Positions 1 to 7,897 of a DNA stretch of 8,148 bases are shown in pieces. This stretch comes from an uncultured Clostridia bacterium (lineage in GTDB: Bacteria; Bacillota; Clostridia; Oscillospirales; Ruminococcaceae). Position 1 is the stretch's first letter, and the number at the start of each line of letters is the position of its first letter. The stretch lies in contig CANRHA010000075.1 of the NCBI GenBank assembly GCA_947630315.1, positions 1-8,148 of the forward strand, written 5' to 3'. A model generated the notes under the pieces. The model was not told the DNA's origin. It did not search any database and saw only the letters and a program-made list of their open reading frames with translations. The translations under genes and the position numbers were made by a program.

Positions 1-1393
1 AATCCATCTCGTCCATGGTGAGTTCAACTTCGATATGCTGCTTGACATTGAGTTTGGACAATAAGCATACCGTCTCAACATGGCTCGTCCGCGGGAACAT
101 ATCCGCCGGGCAGGCGCGCAGGGGCATAAAGCCGCGGTCGGCGAGATATCGCAGGTCACGGGCGGCGGTCGCCGGGTTGCAGGATATCATCACGACGCGC
201 GAGGGCGCCATCTCGCAAATCGCGTCGAGCGCGGCGGCGTCGCAGCCTTTTCGCGGTGGGTCGACGATGATTACGTCCGGCATGACTCCGCGCAAGGAAA
301 GTTCAGCGGCAACCGTTCCGGAATCGCCGACAAAAAACTCGCAATTATCAATTTTGTTAATTTTTGCATTGAGCCTCGCGTTCTCGATCGCCTCGGGAAC
401 GATCTCAACTCCAATAAGTTTATTAACCTTTTTAGCCATCGAAAGCCCGACGGTTCCCGTTCCGCAATATAAATCGAGGACCGTTTCAGAACCGGTCAAA
501 CCCGCGTATTCAGCGGCTTTGCGGTAAACAAGCTCCGCCGTTTCGGTATTTACCTGATAAAAACTTTTTGCCGATAGCGCAACCTTTACTCCGCAAATCT
601 CATCATAAATAACGCCTCTGCCATATAACGGGATTTCCCGTTTTCCGAGAATTGCGTTTGTGTTTTCGGGATTGATGTTGAGCAAAACTGTCTTGATTTC
701 GGGAAATTTCAGTGGAAGATTTCGCGCAAGTTCATCATAGGAATCGCTCGGCCGAGAGAGCACGAGACAGACCATGATCTCGCCGCTGTGAAAGCCGCGT
801 CGCAGGTAAATGTGCCTCAGCAGACCGCGGCCGGTGCGCTCGTCATAGCAGCTCAGACCGTTTTTTTGCTGATAAACGACTACATCGCGGCAGATTTCGG
901 AGAAGATTTCCGGCTCCAAAAGGCAGTCACCGCATGGTATGACTCGGTGGGAATGCTGTGAATAAAATCCGTATACTGCCGATCCGTCAATTTCTGCCAC
1001 AGGGTACTGCGCCTTATTGCGGTATCTCTCAATGACGCCCGAGGAGATTATCGGCTCAAACGGGATTGAAAGCTTCCCGATGCGCTCGAACGTGTCCTTG
1101 ACAAATCCTGATTTGGCTTCAAGCTCAGCAGCGTAATCAATATGTCTGAGGGTACACCCGCCGCACTTCATATAAGCGCCGCAGGCTTGCTCACGCCTAC
1201 ACTCAGATGGCGAAATTACGCGCTTAACCTTTGCATACGCATAGTTTTTCATCACTTTCAAAACTCGAGCCTCAATGATATCCCCAGGTGCGGTATATGG
1301 AACAAAAACTGCCATATTCTCATATCTTCCGACGCCGGAGCCTTCGGAGGATATGGAATCTATCTTCAAATTTATTATGTCATTTTTTAACAT
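1..1393 (-). CDS. rlmD: 23S rRNA (uracil-5-)-methyltransferase, RlmD/TrmA family, 3' end cut by the window
   Basis: This is a SAM-dependent RNA m5U methyltransferase of the RlmD/RumA class, which methylates uracil 1939 (E. coli numbering) of 23S rRNA. My translation gives 464 codons with no stop before the window edge. Residues 1-60 resemble a TRAM RNA-binding domain. C71, C77, C80 and C154 match the four ligands of the RlmD [4Fe-4S] cluster. The SAM site is VLDLYCGTGTVGL (305-317), preceded by FYQVN (278-282). DPPRKG lies at 378-383, the catalytic cysteine is C405 in ISCNPATA, and the general-base glutamate is E440 in SHVET. The usual core ends soon after this, yet the frame continues for more than 20 residues (KQHIEVELTMDEMD), suggesting a C-terminal extension. 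The ATG is the first start after an in-frame TAA, with a weak GAGAG site 7 bases upstream (1401-1405). RlmD is the likeliest family member; RlmCD or TrmA-like specificity for another uracil cannot be excluded. Confidence 0.92.
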   Translation of the reverse strand, partial: MLKNDIINLKIDSISSEGSGVGRYENMAVFVPYTAPGDIIEARVLKVMKNYAYAKVKRVISPSECRREQACGAYMKCGGCTLRHIDYAAELEAKSGFVKDTFERIGKLSIPFEPIISSGVIERYRNKAQYPVAEIDGSAVYGFYSQHSHRVIPCGDCLLEPEIFSEICRDVVVYQQKNGLSCYDERTGRGLLRHIYLRRGFHSGEIMVCLVLSRPSDSYDELARNLPLKFPEIKTVLLNINPENTNAILGKREIPLYGRGVIYDEICGVKVALSAKSFYQVNTETAELVYRKAAEYAGLTGSETVLDLYCGTGTVGLSMAKKVNKLIGVEIVPEAIENARLNAKINKIDNCEFFVGDSGTVAAELSLRGVMPDVIIVDPPRKGCDAAALDAICEMAPSRVVMISCNPATAARDLRYLADRGFMPLRACPADMFPRTSHVETVCLLSKLNVKQHIEVELTMDEMD

Positions 1394-1461
1394 GGTTACA
1401 CTCTCAAAAAATAATTATGTATCAATTTTAGGCGCTGATATCTTACAAAATTATTGCATAT
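1394..1461 (-). other. 68-base AT-rich gap between hemZ and rlmD
   Basis: This is the largest gap between genes of the cluster. I see no hairpin followed by a T-run, so no intrinsic terminator for hemZ. On the minus strand there are only weak promoter-like hexamers: a TAAAAT and a CATAAT with no good -35 at the right distance, and a TTGAAT/TAAGAT pair 18 bases apart matching 4 of 6 at each hexamer. An internal promoter for rlmD is possible but unsupported. Read-through from hemZ is the simpler explanation. Confidence 0.5.
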
Positions 1462-2967
1462 TTATTCAACATTGATTTTGCCTGTTTTTAACATATCCTT
1501 AAGTCGATTTTCAGCTTCTGCCTTCCTCGGCAGCACAGTTTCCTCGAATTTTCTGATGTACTCGAGCGGGTATTTCGGGTTCATCAGCCGGGTGATCTTC
1601 CTCTCGCCGGCTACCAGCTTCGTCACCCCGCCGGCCCCGACCGACAGCACCGTTTGCAGCTCGTCCATCATGTTGATGTTGTAAATTCCCGCGCGGCCCG
1701 GAACCGTCCAGCCGACATTTTCCTGGTTGCCGAGCTGGTTTTTCTGCCGATAAAGATAGTAGGGCGAGTAGCCGGATTCGATAAGCAGGTTACATGAGTT
1801 TGAGATCATTTTAGACACCTCGCCGCCGTCGGCAGATGTGTTTTCGCTGTGCATCAGGTCCGCCGAACGCTTAATTGAAAGCGCGTGGACCGTGATATTT
1901 TCAGACTTTAAGCCGATAACTCCGTTAAGCGATTCCTCAAAACCTTCCAAACTGTCGCCCGGAAGCCCGGCTATCAGATCGACATTGACTGCGTCAAATC
2001 CAGCGCTTTTTGCAAGGCTATAAGCCTCAAAAAATTGCTCGACCGTATGCCGCCGGCCGATGGCGTCAAGAACATTTTGATGGAGCGTCTGCGGGTTTAC
2101 GCTGACCCTGTTTCCGCCGTTATTCTTAATCACATTTAGTTTTTCTGCCGTTACCGTGTCGGGTCTTCCTGCCTCAACCGTATATTCTCTCAGAGCGGAA
2201 ATATCAAAACACGCTGAAATTTTCCGCATGATTTTTTCAAGGTCTTTCGCTTCAAGCGCGGTGGGCGTTCCGCCGCCGAAATATACGGTGTCAAGCTTAA
2301 GTCCTAAATTATTGACGATTCGTGATGTGTATAAAATTTCATCGCAGAGGCGCTCGGTATACTCGGGGATCAGCCTCAAAAAGCTCCCGACCGTCTGCGA
2401 AACAAAGGAGCAGTAGGCGCAGCGCGACGGGCAGAACGGGACCGAAACGTAGAGGCTGACGCTGTTTTTCGGCAGCGGGCCGACCGAACGCTGAACGCTC
2501 AGGGTTTTGAGCGCGAGCGCGGATTTGCTCTCGCTGACAAAGTACCGCTCGGCGAGGCGGCCCTTGATCTCCTCGGCGCTCAGCCCCGATTTTTCCATCG
2601 AGGCAACAAGCTTCACCGGCCGCACGCCGGTCAGCATACCCCATTCCGGCGCAAGACCAGTCAGCTCACAAAGCGTTAAAAATAAAAGCCGGCAGAGGGC
2701 GTACTCACAGTCATGCCTATACTCCCGCGAATCTTTACTAAGTTTACTGCTCTTTTCGCTAATTCTTGAATTTATGCGGGTTTTTACATATGCTTCCGCT
2801 TCTTTTTCCGATTCGCTCAGCGCAAGAAAAGAGTAGTCGCCCTCGGGTTCGGTGAAGGTATCAATATCGGAAATCATCAAAAAATAAAACGGACGCACCG
2901 GAAAAAACAACTTGCATACCGCTTCGATCTCGTATTTAAAGCTGTGATTCTTAAAAATCAGCGTCAT
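1462..2967 (-). CDS. hemZ: HemZ-type radical SAM protein (oxygen-independent coproporphyrinogen III oxidase-like)
   Basis: The 501-residue protein belongs to the HemN/HemW/HemZ radical SAM branch. An N-terminal region of about 165 residues, with the HemZ-like stretch PEWGMLTGVRPVKL (107-120), precedes the radical SAM barrel. The cluster-binding motif is C179-x3-C183-x2-C186 (VPFCPSRCAYC), followed by GGGTPTAL at 231-238 for SAM binding. YRQKNQLGNQENVGW (406-420) is typical of HemZ and separates it from HemN and HemW. The residue two after C186 is F, not the extra cysteine of HemN (CxxxCxxCxC). HemZ is annotated as an anaerobic coproporphyrinogen dehydrogenase, but no other haem gene is visible here and the substrate is uncertain. 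The ATG has a strong GGGAGG site 7 bases upstream, lying entirely in the 16-base gap after the preceding gene. GC content swings sharply inside the gene. Confidence 0.9.
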   Translation of the reverse strand: MTLIFKNHSFKYEIEAVCKLFFPVRPFYFLMISDIDTFTEPEGDYSFLALSESEKEAEAYVKTRINSRISEKSSKLSKDSREYRHDCEYALCRLLFLTLCELTGLAPEWGMLTGVRPVKLVASMEKSGLSAEEIKGRLAERYFVSESKSALALKTLSVQRSVGPLPKNSVSLYVSVPFCPSRCAYCSFVSQTVGSFLRLIPEYTERLCDEILYTSRIVNNLGLKLDTVYFGGGTPTALEAKDLEKIMRKISACFDISALREYTVEAGRPDTVTAEKLNVIKNNGGNRVSVNPQTLHQNVLDAIGRRHTVEQFFEAYSLAKSAGFDAVNVDLIAGLPGDSLEGFEESLNGVIGLKSENITVHALSIKRSADLMHSENTSADGGEVSKMISNSCNLLIESGYSPYYLYRQKNQLGNQENVGWTVPGRAGIYNINMMDELQTVLSVGAGGVTKLVAGERKITRLMNPKYPLEYIRKFEETVLPRKAEAENRLKDMLKTGKINVE

Positions 2968-2974
2968 TAAATAA

Positions 2975-2980
2975 CCTCCC
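2975..2980 (-). promoter_or_regulatory. Ribosome binding site of hemZ
   Basis: GGGAGG on the minus strand is followed by a 7-base spacer and the hemZ ATG. It fills much of the 16-base gap between the hydrolase stop and hemZ, fixes the hemZ start, and fits translation from a shared transcript. Confidence 0.8.
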
Positions 2981-2983
2981 GAA

Positions 2984-3610
2984 TCAAATTTCCAGCCCGG
3001 CGAGGTAGGGGTTGAAGCGCAGCTCCGAATCGATGTCGCTTGCGGGGCCGTGGCCGGGGTAAATGTCGCAAAACGGGCAAGCGGCGCAGAGCTTTTTGAT
3101 GGAGCGCATCATCTCGCCGTAACTGCCGCCGAGGTCGGTGCGGCCGACGCTTCCGCAAAAGAGGGTGTCGCCGGTGAAGACCGTTTTTTCGGACAGATAC
3201 GAGACCGAGCCGGCGCTGTGGCCGGGCGTGAACATCACCCGCAGGGTAACGCCGTCGAGGGTGATTTTTTGGCCGTCGGCGAGGAGCTTTGCACCCTCAA
3301 AGGGAGTGAACGGCACGCCGAAATATTCCGCCAAAGAGGCAGAGGGGCTTTTGAGCATAGGCGCGTCGGCGGGCGAAATATAAACCTCGCAGCCGTATTT
3401 TTCGGTGAGGCCGCCGAGCGCTTCAATGTGATCACAGTGGCCGTGGGTCAGCAATATCATGCCGAGGGCAAGGCCGCGCCGCTCAAGCTCGCCTATGATC
3501 GGCTCGGCGCTGTACGGGGCGTCTATCAGCATGGCGGTTTTCGCGGGGGTCTCGACAATATAGCAGTTCGTGCCGAAATCCCCGAGGTTTTGTATTGGGT
3601 GAACGGTCAT
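2984..3610 (-). CDS. Metallo-beta-lactamase-fold hydrolase, glyoxalase II-like (YcbL/YqgX type)
   Basis: A 208-residue single-domain hydrolase of the metallo-beta-lactamase superfamily, presumably cytosolic because there is no signal peptide or membrane segment. The metal ligands are all present: H56, H58, D60 and H61 in THGHCDH, H131 in FTPGHSAGS, D148 in FTGDTLF, and H187 in YPGHGPAS. The stretches VGRTDLGG (156-162 region) and RFNPYL near the C terminus are typical of the short YcbL/YqgX group, which lacks the helical C-terminal domain of true glyoxalase II. Members hydrolyse thioesters such as S-lactoylglutathione weakly; the physiological substrate here is unknown. The gene often sits between relA and hemZ in clostridia, which matches this position. 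The start is supported by GGAGG (3617-3621) 6 bases upstream, and the gene begins 21 bases after relA. Its GC content is higher than in much of hemZ. Confidence 0.92.
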   Translation of the reverse strand: MTVHPIQNLGDFGTNCYIVETPAKTAMLIDAPYSAEPIIGELERRGLALGMILLTHGHCDHIEALGGLTEKYGCEVYISPADAPMLKSPSASLAEYFGVPFTPFEGAKLLADGQKITLDGVTLRVMFTPGHSAGSVSYLSEKTVFTGDTLFCGSVGRTDLGGSYGEMMRSIKKLCAACPFCDIYPGHGPASDIDSELRFNPYLAGLEI

Positions 3611-3631
3611 CGTATGCCTCCGTTATTTAGA

Positions 3632-5824
3632 TCATTTCGCGCTTCTTTCAACCGAAATAACGCCCGAAATCTTCTTCATTCGCGATATAACGCCGTCAAG
3701 CTCGGCGGTTCCGGCAACGCTTATAGTCAGCGAGCCCATAAAGTTTCCGTTTTTGAGGACTCTTGCAGTGGCCTCATGGGTCGTGATGCGGGCTTCGCTA
3801 AGGCTGTTAAGAACATCGCCGAAAATGCCGATTCGGTTGTAGCCTATAACGTCGAGAGCAACCTTGTAGTAGTTTGTCGATTGCTTTCCCGCCCAGTGGA
3901 CGGGCACCCAGCGCTCGGGTTCTGCGTCGCGCTGAGAGAGGTAGTTTGCGCAGTCTTTTTTGTGGACGGAAACGCCGTGGCCGCGCGTGATGAAGCCTAT
4001 AATGTCGTCGCCCGGCAGGGGCGAGCAGCATTGAGAAAGCTTAACTACGCAGTTTCCGAGGCCGTCGACGATAACCCCGGTGCCGGAGCGGTCGCCCACG
4101 GGTGAAAACTCGATTGCGTCCACCTTTTCGGGCTGAACGAATTTTTTGGCGTAGTCTTCTTTTAAGCGCGGCAGTATCTTTGACAGCACGACTCCGCCGT
4201 AACCGACCGCAGCGTAAAAGTCATCAAGCGTCTCGCAGCCGTGGTGTTTCATATCCACCGCGATAAGCTCGGGCAGGTCTTCCTCAGAAATGTGAATGAG
4301 GTTTCGCCTGAGCTCGCGCCATACCGCCTCGCGGCCCTCGACAATATTTTCATCGCGGCGCTCTTTTTTGAACCATGCGCGTATCTTGGCCTTTGCCTCG
4401 TTTGTCTGGCAGATGTTCAGCCAATCGCGCTTGGGGCCGTGCGCGGGGTCTTTTGAGGTTATTATCTCTATGATCTCGCCGGTGTGTATTACGTAATCAA
4501 AGGGAACAAGCTTTTTATCCGCCTTTGCGCCGGTCATCTTGTGACCCACCTGAGTGTGAATGGCGTAGGCGAAATCGATGACAGTAGCGCCCTGCGGCAG
4601 GGTTATAACGTCGCCCTTCGGGGTCATCGCAAAGACATCTTCGGGGGCAAGGTCGTTCTTGATCGCCCTGACGATGTCCTCGGCGTCGTCGGTCTCCTTC
4701 TGAGTGTCGAGTATCTGCCTCACCCAGTTTAAGCGCTCGTCGAACTTATACTTGCCACTTCGGCCCTCTTTATATTTCCAATGCGCGGCGATTCCGTATT
4801 CGGCGGTGTGATGCATCTCCCACGTTCTTATCTGGACCTCAAAGGGTATTCCCTCGCGGCCCATTACCGTTGTGTGCAGGGATTGGTACATGTTAGCCTT
4901 TGGGGTCGAGATGTAATCTTTAAAGCGGTTAGGTATCGGCTGGAACATGTCGTGCATGATCCCGAGAACGTAGTAGCATTCGGTAACGGTATTTACGATT
5001 ACGCGCACGGCGTATTTATCGTAAATTTCATCGAAGGTCTTGCCCTGCTCGTAAACCTTTTTATATATTCCGTAGGCGCTCTTTACCCTGCCCTCTATTG
5101 TCGGAACTGGGTCGAAATCGGCGGAGAGGCGCTTTTTTATCCTTGATTTTATCGTTTCGATAAACTCCTCGCGCTCGCGCTTTGATTTTTCAAGAAGCTG
5201 CTCTATTTCGGCATAGGCGTAGGGGTCGAGGTATGAAAACGAGATGTCTTCAAGCTCCTCTTTCAGCTGGCGTATACCGAGGCGGTTTGCGAGCGGCACA
5301 AAAATCGACATGGTTTCAAGGGAAACGTCGCGGCGCTTTACACCGCTTCTGAAGCCGAGGGTGCGCATATTGTGGAGCCGGTCGGCGAGTTTGATTATAA
5401 TTACCCTTATGTCCTTCGCCATCGATAGGAAGATCTTGCGTATATTTTCGGCCTGCTGTTCCTCTTTTGAGGCGAGTTTGATCTTATCGAGCTTTGTTAC
5501 TCCGTCGACGAGGTTTGCAACGTCGGCGCCGAACTTTTTCTTTACATCATCGTAGGTGGCCTCGGTGTCTTCGACGACATCGTGTAAAAGCGCGGCGCAT
5601 ATTGCGTCGGTGTCCATTCCGAGATCTATGAGAATAGTTGCGACGGCGAGCGGGTGGGTGATATACGGCTCGCCCGATTCGCGCTTCTGGCCGTCGTGCA
5701 TAAGCTTTGCGTACTCGTATGCCGAACGTATTTTGTTGAGGTTGTAGTGCTTATCTAAATCGGCAAGGCGCTTTATAAGCTTTTCTAATGTTTCGTTGCA
5801 GGTTTCAATAGTCTGCTCAGGCAT
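3632..5824 (-). CDS. relA: Bifunctional (p)ppGpp synthetase/hydrolase, long RelA/SpoT homologue (Rel)
   Basis: This 730-residue protein makes and degrades the stringent-response alarmone (p)ppGpp, and has the full length of Firmicutes Rel. The N-terminal HD hydrolase (about 30-155) keeps H57, H81-D82, E85-D86 (HDVVED) and D147 in KLADRLHN, so hydrolysis should be active. The synthetase (about 245-355) keeps D269, the RFKD motif (300-303) that marks bifunctional enzymes as against the EXDD of RelA-only enzymes, YQSLHT (313-318) and E329 in FEVQIRT. The TGS domain lies at about 393-455 (EDVFAMTPKGDVITLP). A conserved-cysteine (ZFD/RIS) segment has C592, C599, C600 and C625, and a C-terminal ACT domain spans about 652-727. 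The start overlaps the end of recJ and has an excellent site (AAGGAGG, 8-base spacer). Co-expression with recJ is therefore expected. Confidence 0.97.
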   Translation of the reverse strand: MPEQTIETCNETLEKLIKRLADLDKHYNLNKIRSAYEYAKLMHDGQKRESGEPYITHPLAVATILIDLGMDTDAICAALLHDVVEDTEATYDDVKKKFGADVANLVDGVTKLDKIKLASKEEQQAENIRKIFLSMAKDIRVIIIKLADRLHNMRTLGFRSGVKRRDVSLETMSIFVPLANRLGIRQLKEELEDISFSYLDPYAYAEIEQLLEKSKREREEFIETIKSRIKKRLSADFDPVPTIEGRVKSAYGIYKKVYEQGKTFDEIYDKYAVRVIVNTVTECYYVLGIMHDMFQPIPNRFKDYISTPKANMYQSLHTTVMGREGIPFEVQIRTWEMHHTAEYGIAAHWKYKEGRSGKYKFDERLNWVRQILDTQKETDDAEDIVRAIKNDLAPEDVFAMTPKGDVITLPQGATVIDFAYAIHTQVGHKMTGAKADKKLVPFDYVIHTGEIIEIITSKDPAHGPKRDWLNICQTNEAKAKIRAWFKKERRDENIVEGREAVWRELRRNLIHISEEDLPELIAVDMKHHGCETLDDFYAAVGYGGVVLSKILPRLKEDYAKKFVQPEKVDAIEFSPVGDRSGTGVIVDGLGNCVVKLSQCCSPLPGDDIIGFITRGHGVSVHKKDCANYLSQRDAEPERWVPVHWAGKQSTNYYKVALDVIGYNRIGIFGDVLNSLSEARITTHEATARVLKNGNFMGSLTISVAGTAELDGVISRMKKISGVISVERSAK

Positions 5825-7865
5825 TGTTGTCGCCTCCTTGAATAAGCGAGCGAAGCTCTGTAAGCGTTGCGCAGGAATCGATATCTACCCTTTTTGTCGG
5901 CGCAGCGGGTTCAATAAGCCCGGCGGAGGGGGTATATCTTAAAAGCCCGGCGTCGCAAAAAGCGTCCGCTATGATCCTGAGCTTAAAGGCGTTAAAGCCG
6001 TTCGGCGCAAGGCTTATGCACAGGTTTTCAAGATTTATCGGGGCGTTCTGCGCGGTTATGTATTTATATACCGATACAAGCTCGTCGCGGGTAGGGTTGC
6101 CCCTTTTTAAAATGTCCGCAGGGAGCGGCTCTTTTCTGCGGAAGCTTTCGTATGCGTCAACAGCGGCAAAGTAGCGGTCCTGCTTTGCGCCGTGGGGGCG
6201 GTAATCCTGGACCCGCAGGGTTATGCTCTTTATTCCTTTATATTCGTTTACGCTCATATTTGCCATGAGATCTATCTTTGAATTTACCCCGAGGCCGAAG
6301 TCGCGGGTTTTAACCCTGAACAAAAGCGCGGTAGCCCTTGCGCCGCCGTATTCTATCTCGATCTTAGTATGTTCACCGGCCTTTAAGGGATATACCGCCT
6401 TTATCTCCGCGCCGGAGATGGCAAAAAGCGGCTCGGGATTTGACTGCCCGCAGGGTTCGACCCTTGTCAGCGAGGCGACGTTGTCTACGGTCATATCCGC
6501 GGCGGTAAGAAGCTTATCCGCCTTAAGGGTCATTCTCGGCATTTCGGGGCATACAGAGCGGGCGTGATCCTCAATTTTTTCAATAAGCGCGGGAATGTCT
6601 TCATCTTTAACGGTAAGCCCCCCGGCAAGCTCGTGGCCGCCGTATTTTACCAAAATATCGCGGCAGCTGTTAAAGCAGTTGAATATGTTGAACCCCTCTA
6701 TCGACCTCGCGGAACCGCATGATAAACCCGAGCCGTCGGAGGAGATGACTATGGCGGGTTTGCCGTACTGTTCGACAAGCTTTGCCGCGACTATTCCTAT
6801 AACGCCGCGGTGCCAGCCATTCCCGGAAACGGTAAGTGTTCGGCCAAAAAGCAGCGAGGGCTTGGAATCTATCATCGACATTATTTCGCCGTAAACCTCG
6901 GCTTCGGCCGTGCGGCGGCAGGTATTAAGGCGGTCAAGCTCACGAGCGTATTCCGCAGCGGAAGAATCTTCGGATAAAAGCATGTCGAGGGCGGTCTTAG
7001 GCGAGCCGAACCGGCTTGACGCGTTTATTCTCGGCGCAACGGTAAACGCCAAAGATGTGCTCGTTATCTTTGAAAGATCGGCGCCGCACTCCTCCAAAAG
7101 AGCCAAAAGACCGACGTTTTCGGTGTTCCTCAAAAGCCTCAGCCCCTGAGAAACTATGACCCTGTTTTCGCCGATCAGCGGAACTACGTCGGCGACTGTG
7201 GCGATAGCAACAAGGTCGAGGTACTGTTCGCAGACGGCGTCAAAAGAACCGCCGTCAAGAGCGGCGCAAAGCTTAAGAACAACACCCGCCCCGCAGAGAT
7301 GTTTAAACGGAGACGGACAGCCGGGCCTATGCGGGTCGACAACCGCCGCCGCCTCGGGAAGGATCTCGGTGGGCTGATGGTGGTCGGTGATGACAAGAGA
7401 CATGCCGAGCTCGGCTATAAGGCGGGCCTCGTCGATGGCGGAAATGCCGTTATCTACCGTAATAATAAGGCCGGCGCCCTGTTCGGCGATCTTTCTTACG
7501 GCGTCGGCGTTGAGGCCGTAGCCGTCGGCCCTTTCGGGGATATAATAGGACACGTTAGCGCCCATGCTTTCAAGAAAACTGTATAAAACGGCGGTGGCGG
7601 TGATGCCGTCGCAGTCGTAATCGCCGTAAATGCAGATGAGTTCGCCGCTGTCGACCTTTGAGTTGATCTCGTCGACGGCGTTTTGCATATCGAGGAGCAG
7701 GAAGGGATCCGAAAGCTCGCTGCCGTTGAAGAAATCGGCGAGTTTTTCGAGGGTATCAAGCCCCCGCGCCGCCATTATCTCGCTGAGCAGCGGCCCGAGG
7801 TCGGTCGATGAGTTTATTCTTTTTGCCGCAGCCTCGTTGCCGCGGGAAACTGTCCATCTTTTCAT
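5817..7865 (-). CDS. recJ: Single-stranded-DNA-specific exonuclease RecJ
   Basis: RecJ is a 5'-3' exonuclease on single-stranded DNA, acting in RecF-pathway recombination, mismatch repair and base-excision repair. The DHH catalytic domain shows GDYDCDG with D82, D84 and D86, D138 in TVDNG, DHH at 161-163, D177 in VVDPHR and D225 in TVADVVPL: the full set of metal-binding acidic residues. The DHHA1 domain follows with GWHRGVIGIVA (350-360) and KYGGHELAGG (407-416). An OB-fold region spans about 445-556 (ending SITLRVQDYRP). The last 100 or so residues form a helical, winged-helix-like tail seen in Firmicutes RecJ. At 682 residues it lies between the E. coli (577) and B. subtilis (786) proteins. 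An in-frame TAG two codons upstream leaves this ATG as the start; AGGATGG supplies the ribosome site, 9 bases from AGGA to ATG. It is the first gene of the cluster, directly behind a consensus promoter. Confidence 0.96.
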   Translation of the reverse strand: MKRWTVSRGNEAAAKRINSSTDLGPLLSEIMAARGLDTLEKLADFFNGSELSDPFLLLDMQNAVDEINSKVDSGELICIYGDYDCDGITATAVLYSFLESMGANVSYYIPERADGYGLNADAVRKIAEQGAGLIITVDNGISAIDEARLIAELGMSLVITDHHQPTEILPEAAAVVDPHRPGCPSPFKHLCGAGVVLKLCAALDGGSFDAVCEQYLDLVAIATVADVVPLIGENRVIVSQGLRLLRNTENVGLLALLEECGADLSKITSTSLAFTVAPRINASSRFGSPKTALDMLLSEDSSAAEYARELDRLNTCRRTAEAEVYGEIMSMIDSKPSLLFGRTLTVSGNGWHRGVIGIVAAKLVEQYGKPAIVISSDGSGLSCGSARSIEGFNIFNCFNSCRDILVKYGGHELAGGLTVKDEDIPALIEKIEDHARSVCPEMPRMTLKADKLLTAADMTVDNVASLTRVEPCGQSNPEPLFAISGAEIKAVYPLKAGEHTKIEIEYGGARATALLFRVKTRDFGLGVNSKIDLMANMSVNEYKGIKSITLRVQDYRPHGAKQDRYFAAVDAYESFRRKEPLPADILKRGNPTRDELVSVYKYITAQNAPINLENLCISLAPNGFNAFKLRIIADAFCDAGLLRYTPSAGLIEPAAPTKRVDIDSCATLTELRSLIQGGDNNA
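5833..5839 (-). promoter_or_regulatory. Ribosome binding site of relA inside the recJ coding end
   Basis: AAGGAGG on the minus strand lies within the last codons of recJ, 8 bases before the relA ATG. The recJ reading frame (ending GDNNA, then TGA) runs across it, and the two genes share 8 bases around ATGCCTGA. The strong site explains the relA start and suggests coupled translation, in which ribosomes ending recJ re-initiate on relA. Confidence 0.8.
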
Positions 7866-7871
7866 ATGCTA

Positions 7872-7878
7872 CCATCCT
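7872..7878 (-). promoter_or_regulatory. Ribosome binding site of recJ
   Basis: AGGATGG on the minus strand, 6 to 9 bases before the recJ ATG depending on pairing register. It is a moderate match, weaker than the sites of the downstream genes. Confidence 0.6.
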
Positions 7879-7897
7879 GAAACGTATAGATGAAAAT

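Noticed and set aside
15..527. Plus-strand open frames of 170 and 130 codons near the left edge
   Set aside because: They are antisense to the conserved SAM-binding and catalytic part of rlmD and encode nothing recognisable.
1394..1461. An internal promoter or terminator between hemZ and rlmD
   Set aside because: The only hexamer pairs match 4 of 6 or are badly spaced, and no hairpin with a T-tract is present; the AT-rich sequence makes such matches likely by chance.
3050..4105. A 351-codon open frame on the plus strand across the hydrolase and the end of relA
   Set aside because: It lies antisense to two well-conserved genes and bridges both and their gap; its composition (rich in A, G, V, R) is what the opposite strand of GC-biased coding sequence gives, and no motif is recognisable.
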